64,000 bases of DNA. It comes from Steinernema hermaphroditum. Its lineage: Eukaryota; Nematoda; Chromadorea; Rhabditida; Steinernematidae. A model generated the notes under the pieces. That model worked only from the letters and a program-made list of their open reading frames with translations. It made no database searches and was not told the DNA's origin. Positions 1-12,875 of this stretch are shown one piece after another. The stretch is taken from contig CM059623.1 in the NCBI GenBank assembly GCA_030435675.1, positions 4,490,012-4,554,011 of the forward strand, given 5' to 3'. Both the position numbers and the translations under genes were made by a program. Position 1 is the first letter of the stretch. Every line of letters starts with the position of its first letter.

Positions 1-24
1 CACGGGCCTTCCACCGGTCGGAAC

Positions 25-2606
25 CTACAATGGACACACATGACATATAGCCATTGCCGTCAAAGCTCGCCTTAGCCGCCGAATCGTCCTTGAATGTGCT
101 GTCGACTGATCGAACTTGTGTAGACTCTCGAAAGCTCCCGTCGCGATATCGAAAGAGAACACTTCCACGAGACCATTCTCCAATCCACTGGCGATAGTAT
201 ACTTCCTGGAAACAGCGCCTATGAGAAGGAACGAAGGATGCGCTCACCCATCAGGAGACAACTCGGGGGCGAACTGCACAGCAGTGATCGATTCTTCCAA
301 GCCTGTAACCGCTATGTTTTCGATTCCATTGTCCGAAATTCTCCATATGGCCATCTTCTTGTCACGGGATACTGTGGCGAAGAGGGTGGAGTCGTGGCTC
401 CACGAGCAAGCCCAGATGATTCGGGAGTGGACTCCTGTGGATTTGTTCGACTGGAAGACCTTGCTCCACTGGTATTCCTTGTCTGAAAGCGCAGAGTAGA
501 CAGTCTACAATAAAGTGATTCCTGAGACAGTCTACGAAGTGCATCACCGATCAACTTCAAAGAAAACGCACTTTCCAGACTGTCTATATGCAACGTCCAG
601 ACACTTACTCGACTTGAAAACTGCAAAACTGCGATCTCTGGAGACGGAGAGCAAATACCGACCGGAAGGGGAGAACGCCAGTTGCGTTACGGTAAGCTGA
701 TGAGCGTAGAGATCGCAACGTCGCTGCCATTCATCTGTGTCCCAAATCATGATGGCTGCGTGGTCGGCATGACTAGCCTTGCAGCTGGTGGCTATCAGCG
801 TTCCGGATTTGTTCGCTGCAATCGCGAACACTTCGAACCCGTGTCCATAGAGCTTGTGGATCTCGGGCCACAGCGTATTCTGCATGAGATGATCCTCCGT
901 TGGAGGCTGTGTCAAATCGACCGGATTCGAGATAAGCGCGGCGATTTCTTCTTTGGTGGCTCCGCCTAGCTCGCTGAAGGAATCTCCCGTGAGCTCACCT
1001 TCTTCGATCGCTTTGTTCGACAGTCCTAGCGATGGCACTCCAGCGCCGAACTCGCACAGTACTTCTCTGAATATCTGAACAGCAGGTGAACGCTTGTTCG
1101 TCAATCACTATGACCACCTTATCTTTGGAGTAGCGCGAGAGGTTGGCTAGGCTGTTGGCGAATGTTATAGGGGCGCGGAAGGCACGGAATATCTTCTCCT
1201 CGGCGCCGGATACGAAGCAGGAGCTCGAGACAGAGACCAGGCAGTTGAGATTGTGACCGTGCACCTGAGGGCGTCCGATTTCGGCGTAGCCCTCGCCACC
1301 AGCGATGGGAGCGTAGGTTCGCGTGGTTTGATCGCTAGAGCAGGAGATCAAGTAGCTGCCGGTGGGATCCCAGTCCACATCAACGACGGGCGAGAAGTGG
1401 CCTCCTACAGCGGCCTCCGGGTGCCACACGGTTTCGTCAAGGTTTTCCTGGAATCAAACAGTAAGAGAACGAACTAAACAGGCTGACCTGCCTCGTTCTC
1501 TGGGTGCCAAACGTAGATCCCTCCGAAGTAAGAGTGTCCGACGATTCGCAGTCCTTCGTTGGTGAAGACGGCGCCGTAGTACCCGACTGCTTGGCCGCCG
1601 ACTTCTCCCACGCGCACCTTCTCCAGCCAGACGCCGCTGCCGCCCTCAGATGGCTCCCAGACGATTAGACATTTGTCTATCGACGCAGACAGCAGACGAT
1701 TTGCGTTTGGGTGCCACTGAACTGAGTGGATCCATCCTTCGTGGCCAGAGAGCACTGCTTCTACGGTGACATGGAAGACCACATCTTTGGAGATCTCCAG
1801 CTTCAGCGGTCTCACGCGGAGTTCTTCTGGATCTGGGGTAGGAATGTTTCTCTCGTTTTGGAATTTGTAGAGACGAATCACGGAATCCTGTCCGGCGCTC
1901 GCGCAGATGATGCTGTCGTCTGCTTCACCTCGGAATGCCATGGAACGGACCCAGTCGGAGTGGCCAGTCAGGGTGATACCCTTTCTAAACTCCTAAATCC
2001 CGAGTTTAGGCCTGGAAAATAGTATCGCCGCGTACCTCTCCTTCTTCGAAGAGGATCTCGATCTTCGAGTTTGAAGTGGCCGCAGCGAGAAGCACTCTGC
2101 CATCTGTGCACTTGTGGAAAGCAGCACAGAGCACGAAGGTCGATCCGAAACGGAGCTCCTGCTGCTTGTCCACCGATCTGCGGATCAAAAGGCGTCCGTC
2201 GGAAGCGCACGAAACGGTTCTCTCTCCGAGTCCGGCGCAGAATGTAATCGGATGTTTCGGGTGCGCTTCGTACTTCTCCTGCAATTCCAGCGACGCATTC
2301 TCGCTGAACCGCCACACAGCAACGATTCCCTGGGCGCATCCCGATCGTAGAATATCTCCATCTGAAGAGTGCTCAACGATAACCACCAAAGAATTTGGGG
2401 GAATTACCTATGGTCAGGCAAGTAATGTCAGCTTCATGCGCCGCCACGGTTCCCACGATACGCGCGGTGGCGTTCGCCTTTTTCAGATGGGCTATGACGA
2501 GCTCTCCGGCGGAAGCGTAGATGATGTAGCCCCTCGGCGACCATACGAGGACCTGGGACCGCTGGGCGCAACCCGTCGCCACGAAGGTCGTTGATGCAAC
2601 GACCAT
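25..2606 (-). CDS. elpc-2: Elongator complex protein 2 (ELP2), complete, 7 exons
   Basis: This is the WD40 scaffold subunit of Elongator, the complex that modifies wobble uridines of tRNAs. The protein reads as successive WD repeats (for example [42 protein letters not shown]) and carries the ELP2 signature [20 protein letters not shown] followed by [10 protein letters not shown]. Exons, read on the minus strand, are 2606-2408, 2361-2036, 1980-1492, 1447-1118, 1074-609, 482-248 and 205-25. They sum to 2226 nt (741 aa plus stop), close to the family's usual size. Intron 3 appears to use a GC donor (GCAGGT). Intron 5 (483-608) carries several AGACAGTCT motifs. The stop TAG falls at 27-25, so the gene just fits in the window. 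The family call is firm; individual junctions are inferred. Confidence 0.9.
483..608 (-). promoter_or_regulatory. ELP2 intron 5 with clustered AGACAGTCT motifs
   Basis: The intron holds the palindrome GTAGACAGTCTAC at 496-508, GAGACAGTCTACGAAGTGCA at 524-543 and CAGACTGTCTAT at 576-587. The core matches the element found 46 bp upstream of three U4 genes in this window. A role as a SNAPc-type promoter is an inference. Confidence 0.4.
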
Positions 2607-2999
2607 CTGAAACGGGCACGCTGAATAAATCTTTTGAGTGGGAATTATTGTAATTGGTGCAGAAATAAAACGTGATACAGAAACACCGCTAAATTACTTA
2701 GATTTCGTGCAGATATGGCCGAACTGTGACTACATAAGACACACAAACGAGTGAGGTGTGACTCAAACATAGCCAAAACAGCCAGAAACAACGAAATTCC
2801 GAGCTAGCAGAGTTTACAAAAGTCCAGTGAAATTCAAATCTACAGTATCTTACAAACAAAACTGCAGGCAATTCTTCTGGAAACGAGCTGTTCTTCTTTT
2901 CTGTTCTCATTCTCATGATGTATTTTCTCTGATGTATACCTGGGGAAATCTTGTAGAACAGCAGTTAAAAAAGAAGATTATTTGCAGAAAAAGGAAATT
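2607..2999. other. Intergenic region between ELP2 and tRNA-Ala
   Basis: No gene was recognised here. It contains the 5' flank of ELP2 and the 3' flank of the tRNA. The short open frames show no splice or domain support. Confidence 0.5.
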
Positions 3000-3071
3000 T
3001 GGAGGTACGGGGGTTTGAACCCCGGACTTCTCGCATGCGAAGCGAGCGCTCTACCACTGAGCTATACCCCC
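3000..3071 (-). tRNA. tRNA-Ala (anticodon CGC)
   Basis: A 72 nt cloverleaf folds on the minus strand. The acceptor stem is GGGGGTA with TACCTCC, the A box is TAGCTCAGTGG, the anticodon stem is CTCGC with GCGAG around loop TTCGCAT (anticodon CGC), and the B box is GGTTCAAACCC. No intron or encoded CCA is seen. An AGACAGTCT core lies about 70 bp upstream (3138-3150). Confidence 0.93.
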
Positions 3072-3207
3072 GACAACAGGCACGTTGCTCCACACTTGTG
3101 ATCAGTACAATGTCCATATGTTCGAAAAGAGCACTTTGTAGACAGTCTAAAATGGCAGTAAGAACATGCACGGGATATCAGATCATTTTCCAACTGATCT
3201 CTCACGA

Positions 3208-3654
3208 ATGCTGGTCGTGCTGTTGTTCTTCTCCCTCAACTCCGTCGCCCTACTGATGATGTGCTCGTTCGGGAAGCGTTCGACGACGAAAGGTGAGTTC
3301 TCCGGGTACGGTATGTTGCGTAATTCCTTTCCTCAGTTTTGGGTCCAGAACAATGCCGATTGGCGGGTGACAACGAGCAACTCGCCCGGACGATGTCGAT
3401 CGAAGATGAGGAGAAGCCTCTGAACGAGAAGATCAACGACATCCCCGCCGACACGCCTGTGTGCTCTTCCACTGTAAGTACTATTGAGGTGCTCTATATC
3501 GTAAAATGGTCGTTTCTAGGAGGAGGAGGACACTCTTCACGGAGTCCTCTCGCTGCCAGTGGAGACAGAAACTGACTTCGCGCGCACCCGTCGCAGCTTG
3601 CCGGCGATCTCCGATTACGATCAGACCTCCATGGCTACTGAATGTGGACTTTAA
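3208..3654 (+). CDS. Small single-pass membrane or secreted protein, unknown function
   Basis: Three exons, 3208-3292, 3337-3473 and 3520-3654, give 118 aa in one continuous frame. Residues 1-20 (starting MLVVLLFFSLNSVALLMM) are strongly hydrophobic and look like a signal peptide or signal anchor. The rest is acidic and polar with many Glu and Asp residues and no recognisable domain. An AATAAA follows the stop at about 3666. The introns are short and have normal nematode borders, which supports a real gene. I do not recognise the family. Confidence 0.6.
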
Positions 3655-3991
3655 CCGTATGTGAGTGAATAAAGGCAATTCCACTATAGGGGTGCCCATC
3701 GATTAACGGTTTGATGATGAAGTCGCAAAGTGCGTCTTATCGATTTGTGACTCTCTATCTTTTTAATCGCCCTAAATAGGGGAGTGGTGCTTGCCGAGTC
3801 GAATCGGGCGGAAAACAGCTCTCGCTCACGCAGGAGTACACAATGTCCCTTTGCAGAAGGAAGATCATAAAAGCGTTCGGAATTCACAAGTTTGACACAT
3901 CATCAACGCACTATACGAATTTGTGTAATTTCCGGAATAAGCAATACATTTCTTACTGATACAGTACTGGGAGTGACTGCGTTAACATGCC

Positions 3992-4136
3992 AGCTTTGCT
4001 CAGAGGTGATAACGTGACCAATGAGGCTCAGTCGAGGTGCGTTTATTGCTGGTTGAAAACTTTCACCCAATTGCCCGCCACAGACTCTGAAACACGAGTT
4101 CTGTAGGCAATTTGTGGAAACCTCCAGGGGTTAATA
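3992..4136 (+). pseudogene. U4 snRNA-like copy, probably decayed
   Basis: The sequence follows U4 from the 5' AGCTTTG through ACCAATGAGGCTCAGTCGAG and TTATTGCTGGTTGAAAACTT to the 3' stem. The Sm site reads AATTTGTGGA instead of the AATTTTTGGA of the other copies, and the 5' end has TGCTCAGAGGTG for TGCGCAGAGGCG. The AGAC element at -46 found in the three intact copies is absent. These changes suggest a pseudogene or a variant gene. Confidence 0.8.
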
Positions 4137-6340
<2,204 letters not shown>

Positions 6341-6357
6341 TGAAACCTGATCTCAAA

Positions 6358-7642
6358 TCATTCCTGAGGATTACTATTCTCCGGCGTGACTTCTGTGGGT
6401 GCAGGATCTTTAGCTTCCTCTTCGTGCAGAGCATCCAGCCAGCTTCTCTTCCTTGAAGTTTCCACCGCAGCTTTGCGGCTCTTTTCGCTCATGCCCTCAG
6501 CCCACTCTTCTTCGTTGAAATCCGGCTTCATTTGAGCAATTTCCTTCAGCGCGTTGATGTATTCCGATCGACGTATTGCGTGTCCTCGAGATTTTTCGAA
6601 CTCTGAGAGAGGATTGCCACTCTGCCGAAAATTTGCACATCTTACCTGATATAGCGCCTTTGGCATCAATGTTGAGCACTTCTATCATGTAGCGACATAT
6701 CAAGTACCCAGTTCTGTTGAGGCCATGGGTGCAGTGAACACCTATCAGCAAATCTGAAGAAGCAATCGTATCAAAAGCCTGTTGAAGTTGATATATACCG
6801 TCGCCGGACTCTTCGTTCTCCTTTCTGAACTCGTCAACAGCCTTCTTGAATCGGTCGAAGAATTCTCCTTGTGTGTGAACATCCCTGCCAGAATTGGGGA
6901 TCTTGTGGTATCTTATTCCGTAGTTTTTCCACAGATTTGCATCATAGTAGCGAGTGGTGTTAGTAAGATCGATAACAAATCCTATTCTTTTGTCGCTGTT
7001 TCGAGCCTAAAAAGCTGTGTTTAGTACGCAAACTATGGAAGTGCTGACTTGCACAGTGCATGAGGGTTTCCACATTGAAAATTTCGGTTTTTCTCAATCT
7101 GCCGTTGAACTCAGGACGCAATGGAGTTTTAAATGGAATGAAAGGCGTACCCGACACTTCAGCTCCAACGGCGATGTAATTTTTCCACCTAAAAGACGGT
7201 CATCCTGAGAAAACAAAGCTGATAAGCCGTACTTGCTAGGAAGAGCGCCTACGTCACTGGGACGATGAGCACCAGCATGTTCCTGTCTTTTTCGGTGATA
7301 TCTCTCTTGACGTGGACGGTCGTGCACTGGAAACTGTTCATACTCAGCAACTGGCCACTGAGCAGGAGCGCCAAAATGGTCAAATTGGCGAGGATCCTGT
7401 ACATCGAACATCTGGTCACGCTGGGCACGATTCCATCCGTTGAACTGATGATTTCTCCCATTGTCCCCACGGTCAAAGCGACTGTGGCGATGTTGTTGTT
7501 GGCCTCGGTGTGCGTATTCTCCTCCGCGATGATGGTGATGGTATGGATGTTCACGGTGGTGATTTCCATCTACAGGCCTTTCATAATGATGTTGCCTCTC
7601 TTCTTCTATGCGCTCTTGTTCCCGTATCGCGTTCCAGTCCAT
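6358..7642 (-). CDS. pir-1: RNA 5'-triphosphatase/diphosphatase of the PIR-1/DUSP11 family
   Basis: These cysteine phosphatases remove 5' phosphates from RNA, and in nematodes PIR-1 acts in small-RNA pathways. The active site HCTHGLNRTGYLICRY (Cys nucleophile, Arg) is intact. Upstream lie WKNYIAVGAEVSGTPFIPFK and IGFVIDLTNTTRYYD, both typical of the family. Exons on the minus strand are 7642-7233, 7188-7053, 7006-6799, 6753-6646 and 6602-6358, giving 368 aa. Intron 2 is best explained by a GC-AG pair with donor GCAAGT. The first about 110 residues are a His-, Arg- and Gln-rich tail longer than in C. elegans PIR-1, possibly an RNA-binding extension. An acceptor lies about 30 bp before the start. 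Confidence 0.9.
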
Positions 7643-8536
7643 CACGAGAGAAATGGAGAAACTCCGAAATACCCTGGAACAAGAAAAATCATTTAAATCA
7701 TTGAAATTTTTTCAAACAGTAATGCACGAAATCAACACGAGGGAATTGTACAAATCTCCTATAGGTTTGCATCAATTGACAAAGATATGCTCGTTTCCTC
7801 ACCCAGAAACTAGCCACAACGAAAGCTACCACTTCTCGATGGCTGCTGTCCAGAGTTTTACTCTGCTTGAATCCGAAAATCTGCATTTTTGCGGCACTTT
7901 CGGTCCGCTTTAAAAGTCCGATCCAGAAATTCTCGATTGGGCGGGCTTCCCACTACCGTCACGGTCCAGTATCATCGGAAAAAAATCCTAACAGCAAAAC
8001 AGAGTCCAAATTTGCTAGTAAACCTGAATAATTGCAGGATTCCGGGCGAAATATAAAAATTTTTGAGTGAACATGTTCGATTCAGTCGATTGTATTGGAC
8101 CAAGACGTAGAAATGAGGAGCGCCAATCAAAATTTCGCGAAATTCAACTTGGAAAACGGGTTGTACTGCAACCACTATAGATTTTTTTTGAATCCGGGCA
8201 TAACCTCACTTCCATGTAGCGTTCGAGCACTGTAAACACCGAAGAATCACCGAAAAACAAAGAAAAACGCCACACAACACAGAACCAGATAGGCACACGC
8301 CGGTCAGAGAAGTCACCGTTTAACGAATAACGTACACATTTTATCAGTTTAACGTCAGCGGAACAGACGACTAATCGAACCGTCCGCAGACAGAGACAAC
8401 CCGAACCCGTGTCTACCCCACTCATCTCGTCTGTACAACCTAAAAACGACAGGTGGATCTGAAAGCACTTCATGATAGAAAATTACAGGGCACATGACAA
8501 TAAGAGTATTAATATACAGGAACAGGGCTGAACTGC
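7643..8536. other. Intergenic region
   Basis: No gene or clear repeat was recognised. The minus-strand open frame at 8144-8473 has no splice signals, domain or favourable composition and is treated as chance. Confidence 0.45.
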
Positions 8537-8812
8537 TCATTGTTCGTATTTACGGTGTTCCATTCCATCAGGAGCCTTTATTTCGGTTTTCTTCTCCTTG
8601 ATTTCTTTCCAATTCGTGCTGAGAACTGTGCCGCCGGATTCGGTGAACGACTTGACCATCGCCTTCTTCATATCGTCGCTGGCGTTGGCGTAGATCTGCT
8701 GGAACATCTGGTCCACGCCGCCACCGCCAGATTCGCGCTTTTCATGCTCTTCTTCTTCTTCGGCATCCTTGCACAGTTTATCCCAGTCGACTTTCGTGAA
8801 TTTGTTGCTCAT
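8537..8812 (-). CDS. SGS-domain-only protein related to SUGT1/SGT1
   Basis: The 91 aa product carries the SGS (SGT1-specific) motif: VDWDKLCKDAEEEE, then MFQQIYANASDDMKKAM and KSFTESGGTVLSTNWKEI. SGT1 is an HSP90 co-chaperone for kinetochore and SCF assembly, and the SGS domain binds HSP70/HSP90 clients. A TTTCAG acceptor ends 6 bp before the ATG with no exon between it and the neighbouring pas-2 gene, so the transcript seems to be trans-spliced and to lack the TPR and CS domains of full SGT1. It may be a truncated paralogue. The domain call is strong; independent function is inferred. Confidence 0.8.
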   Translation of the reverse strand: MSNKFTKVDWDKLCKDAEEEEEHEKRESGGGGVDQMFQQIYANASDDMKKAMVKSFTESGGTVLSTNWKEIKEKKTEIKAPDGMEHRKYEQ

Positions 8813-8976
8813 CTCTGCCTGAAAGACTCCATAGAGTGGGGAAACTGTGGCGACAAGTAGGTAGAACTTGCGGTAGTCCAACCGCAGTGTATATTATGCG
8901 AACAATCAAACAGGAATACGAACACATGTTGTATTGAATGTCAGCCACCGAATTATAATAAATTAACATTACAACT

Positions 8977-9766
8977 TTATAGAGACGCAAGGTGATCCTT
9001 GATTTGCTGCTTCGTCAAGCGCTGGAATCCGTTTGCGTTGCAGATCGCGATCTCGACGTTGTCCTCTGTCATGCCGACATCGAACGATTCGCGAAGCGTC
9101 AACAGAGATGTGTGGATGCCGTCGTCGAGTTCGAGGGTCTCGTTGAAGCGCTTCTCCAAGAAAGTCTTCGCGTTGACGTCGCTCTTTCCGAGGGCGGTGG
9201 CCTTCCACGCAAAGTAAGCACCGGACGGGTCGCACTGGAAGAGAATGGGACGCTTGTCGCGCGTGTCGTAGCCAGCGACAAGCATGGACACTCCGAAGGG
9301 TCGCACACCTCCTGACTGCGTGTATTCCTGCATGACAGCAGCGATCTTCTGCACCAGCTGAATGGTTGGGATCTCCTCTCCAAACATCATTTCGTACTCC
9401 ATAGCGATCTTGCGGGCCTTCTTGACAAGGATTCTAAATCAGCAGATATGAGTCTCATGTTGGTGAGGTGAATGCTCTACCTGAAGTCTGGGCCCATGCC
9501 ACTGTAAACACATCCTATGTGATTGCTGATCTTTTCGATTTTCGCTTGTTCTTCATACAGAATGGACGCCTTATTTTCCGTGGCAAGGACAACTCCGTCT
9601 TGAGCTGAAACAGTGAGGTCAGGTACACATCTAGAACTTGAAAGCCGCTACCTCGCAATCCGACGGAAGGTTGACCGTTCTTCACGGCGTTCAGGGCGTA
9701 CTCGATTTGCAGCAGTTTGCCCGAGGGGCTGAAGGTGGTCAACGAGAATCCGTAGTGATCTCCCAT
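8977..9766 (-). CDS. pas-2: 20S proteasome subunit alpha type-2
   Basis: This is an outer-ring subunit of the 20S proteasome. The N-terminal alpha-subunit signature [20 protein letters not shown] is intact, followed by [15 protein letters not shown] and [15 protein letters not shown]. Exons on the minus strand are 9766-9652, 9604-9481 and 9433-8977, 696 nt for 231 aa, the normal family length. A TTTTTTTCAG acceptor ends 8 bp before the ATG, consistent with SL trans-splicing. The gene lies in the same orientation as the SGS gene, about 165 bp upstream of it, so the two could share an operon. Confidence 0.96.
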
Positions 9767-10770
9767 GATTTCTTCTGAAAAAAAGAAAACGAATGATGAA
9801 TATATAATCAAAACCTCGTAGAAAGAGTGGTAATTTTCTCGGATAAACGACAACCAAACAATAAAGCGGAAAGATTTGACTTTCGAGATAAACATGACCC
9901 GAGGCAAAAACAGTAAAAGATGACGCACATTTTCATGGCCCTATCCCGTGCTTTTCTGACCGAAACAAAAAGGTAGTTGTTTTCATCCCTCACGCCAGCG
10001 CACTCCCAAACAACCGAAACGGATCTACGCAAGCGCGGCCGACTGGCACCAATCCAACTTTTCCCGAAAAGTAATAATCGCAACAAACATCGAAGGAAAA
10101 ACCCGCGGCAAACATCTGAAAGAGACCGAGCGAGAGAAATTCAATTCAATTGTCATCACGATGGAGTCTCGCACCGTCTCACCTGATACGAGACAACTCG
10201 TAAACCTCATGCTTTTGTCTCTTCGTCTAAACGTCATGAGTGGTCCTCTCCCGTGCACATCTGTTTTGCAGGATTGCAGAAGGAGACAAGTTCATGCAGA
10301 CAGAGACGGAAGACAGAGACAGAAGAAAGATTTTTTGTATCCAGTTTGTGTGATGGATTCGGCGTGGTTGAGCTCGATATCTAAGAATTGCCGATAAGTA
10401 CCGTTTTCTGGGACTTTGCTGACTCTGATTCATGTTTAAGCAATCTCTTTTTACAGTTTTAGATACTTTCCACTCTATAGTTTTATTAACTAGTAGCCTT
10501 TTCCGCTGAACTTTCCATGATGAAAGAAAAAGCGGTATTCGAGGGTATCTGTTTGAAGTCTAAATACCGTATTCTTTGAAATATACGGTATTTGTGGAAG
10601 TATCGTTCTCCACAGAGTCATAACACATTGGTTGACCAGCGCGAGGACGTAGTGTATTATTGTATAATAATGGTGTACTGACTTTTATGATTGTTCTTAT
10701 CTTCCAGGTGTCCGGAAGAACAATTCTGTTCCGGAGCTTGCTCCTGAACCCGTTCAGACGAACTCTCGTC
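9767..10770. other. Divergent promoter region between pas-2 and nth-1
   Basis: About 1 kb separates two divergently transcribed genes. No coding or RNA gene was recognised. An acceptor (CTTCCAG at about 10706) precedes the nth-1 start, so an upstream non-coding exon or a trans-splice site is likely. Confidence 0.4.
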
Positions 10771-11822
10771 ATGTCGCAGCCTACGCGCCGAACTACGCGT
10801 CGAGCAGCGGCCCTTGCGTCGGTGCAGACCAGCAGCTCCTTATCAACGGAGGAGCCCGTGACGAAAAAGAAGAAATCGGTCAAAAAGCACCAATCTCCCG
10901 TGGAGGACATCGAAGAGGCGCCTATACCCGCGAAGGAAACGAAGAAGGTCCCCGCGCTCAGTGCACGATTGGTCGAACAATGGGACAATATCAAGAAGAT
11001 GCGGGAGACCGCAGATGCTCCGGTGGATCAAATGGGGTGTCATATGCTGGCTGATCCACTTGCTGAACCCAAGGTGGAAACGTTTTCCTCCCTGTTGTCA
11101 CAAATGAGTCTTTAGGTCTTCCGATTCCAGTGCTTGCTTGCACTGATGCTATCAAGTCAAACCAAGGACCAAGTTACTGCAGCCGCCATGCACGTAGGTG
11201 TTGCAATCAGCGCTGATTAGTTATTTTTCTTTTTATAGAGACTCCGCGAGAAGGGTTGCAACATTGAGACAATTCTCAATTACCCTGAAGATGAACTGGG
11301 AAAGCTTCTGTGCCCAGTTGGAATGTACAAAGTTTGTCAGTTGTCTTTTTTACACCCTTGAGAGAGTTTCGTTTTAGAGAAAGGCTATGTACATACAGAA
11401 AACTGCTGTGATACTGAGAGACTCCTTCGAAGGCGACATTCCGCAGTCGGCGAAGGAACTGTGTGAACTTCCAGGAGTCGGTCCCAAGATGGCGCATCTC
11501 CTCATGCAGATCGCATGGAACAAAGTCGAAGGGATTGGTGTTGATACCCACGTCCATCGAATCGTGAACAGGTTGGGATGGATCAAGACAAGTACTCCTG
11601 AACAAACGCGCGTGAAGCTAGAGGATATGTTGCCAAGGTACAGCATTAAATACTACAGTTCCTAAAGGGCGTCTTTCCAGAGAAGAGTGGGAGTCGATCA
11701 ACAAGCTCCTCGTTGGATTCGGCCAGCAGCGGTGCCTTCCCGTAAAGCCTCAGTGCTCTGGATGCCTCAATAAGGATATCTGTCCGTCCTCTACGGCAAA
11801 AACTCGCAAACCGAGAACTTAA
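10771..11822 (+). CDS. nth-1: Endonuclease III homologue (NTHL1 type DNA glycosylase/AP lyase)
   Basis: This base-excision repair enzyme removes oxidised pyrimidines. Exons 10771-11073, 11116-11193, 11239-11331, 11378-11637 and 11681-11822 sum to 876 nt (291 aa). The helix-hairpin-helix reads [11 protein letters not shown] with the catalytic Lys, the catalytic Asp lies in GVDTHVHR, and the C-terminus holds the 4Fe-4S cluster cysteines in C-x6-C-x2-C-x5-C. The first about 85 residues are basic and low in complexity and may carry nuclear or mitochondrial targeting. All catalytic residues are present. Confidence 0.95.
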
Positions 11823-11968
11823 ATCCGCACCTTTTCTGTTTTTCGTTCTCAGGTTAAACTTTCGGATCTCTGTGTTTATTTTTCATGTCAGTATCGTGGT
11901 TCGTGCCGTGATGATACATTACTTCATCGAGGGCGATCGGGAACTGATTTCGACAAACTTTGCAGGAA

Positions 11969-12763
11969 ATGGCCAGCCGTATCTCGCAGCTAATAGACGA
12001 GGCGAAGCCTATCCTCGTTGAAGCGATCTCAATGGAGCAGTCCAAGCATTACATGAACGCAGTGAATAGATATACGGAAGGATCCACGCTTTTATACGAA
12101 GCGCACAAACGTGAGTTCCACTGTTCCACATATTAACGTAATCCAGGGTATTTCAGTCATGCCAGAAAGTGACTTCCGAAAGGCGAACTTACTTCCAACG
12201 ATTATGTCCTACGTTGAGCGCGCCGAAAAGTTACGAAAAGAATGTTTGAAGACCGTAGAGAACTTAGAGCAAAAGAGGATCGTTGAAGACTCCACGGGCA
12301 ACGACTACTACACCGTCTTCGGGAGGTGCATAAACGACGCTCTGACCTCCGTCGTCATCGAAGACGCCTATGTACACGCTCACCATCAGGTGAGATAGTA
12401 CATAATCTACACAGACGAAGGCAAATTCTTCAGATCTTGAACTTTGTCAGATTCTGCGAAATCCTGGTACAACGCGCGAAGAACCTGAAACGAATCACGT
12501 TGATCACGAGCGAAGGCGGGAACCTGGCTCTTTTCGACGACCTCAAGAAATCGTTGAAAGAGAGAAGCATCAACCTTCTTGTCTCCGAGAAGCAGCTCCA
12601 CGACCGTGAAATCACCTTCGACAACGGATGGATAATCAAGATTGGACGTGGTCTCGACTACTTCAAGCCGCCCCAAGGGAAATATACACTCGGAAGCTGT
12701 GACTACGCGATGAAGAGATGCAGGGAAACTACGATCGATATCTATAAAGTGAGAAGGGGTTAA
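11969..12763 (+). CDS. MIT domain-containing protein 1 (MITD1) homologue
   Basis: An N-terminal MIT helical bundle (about residues 5-85) is followed by the phospholipase D-like MITD1 C-terminal domain (FDNGWIIKIGRGLDYFKPP, YTLGSCDYAMKRCRETTIDI). MITD1 proteins bind ESCRT-III tails and membranes at the midbody and act in abscission. Exons 11969-12110, 12157-12389 and 12434-12763 sum to 705 nt (234 aa). An acceptor ends 3 bp before the ATG. It converges with the JADE gene, with 112 bp between the stops. The last codons could also be read as a splice donor (AAAGTGAGA), so the C-terminus is slightly uncertain. Confidence 0.88.
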
Positions 12764-12875
12764 TTTGAGTGTATTTAATATTGATTTTATCATATCTGAG
12801 ATTCCTGGAAGACGTATCATCAACAAAAACAACGATTTCTGTACATGGGCAAAACATCTCCATCTTCGTTCCTTT

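Noticed and set aside
2965..3171. Open frame across the tRNA-Ala gene
   Set aside because: The similarity-looking peptide (GYSSVVERSLRMREVRGSNP) is the translation of a tRNA and is a well-known artefact.
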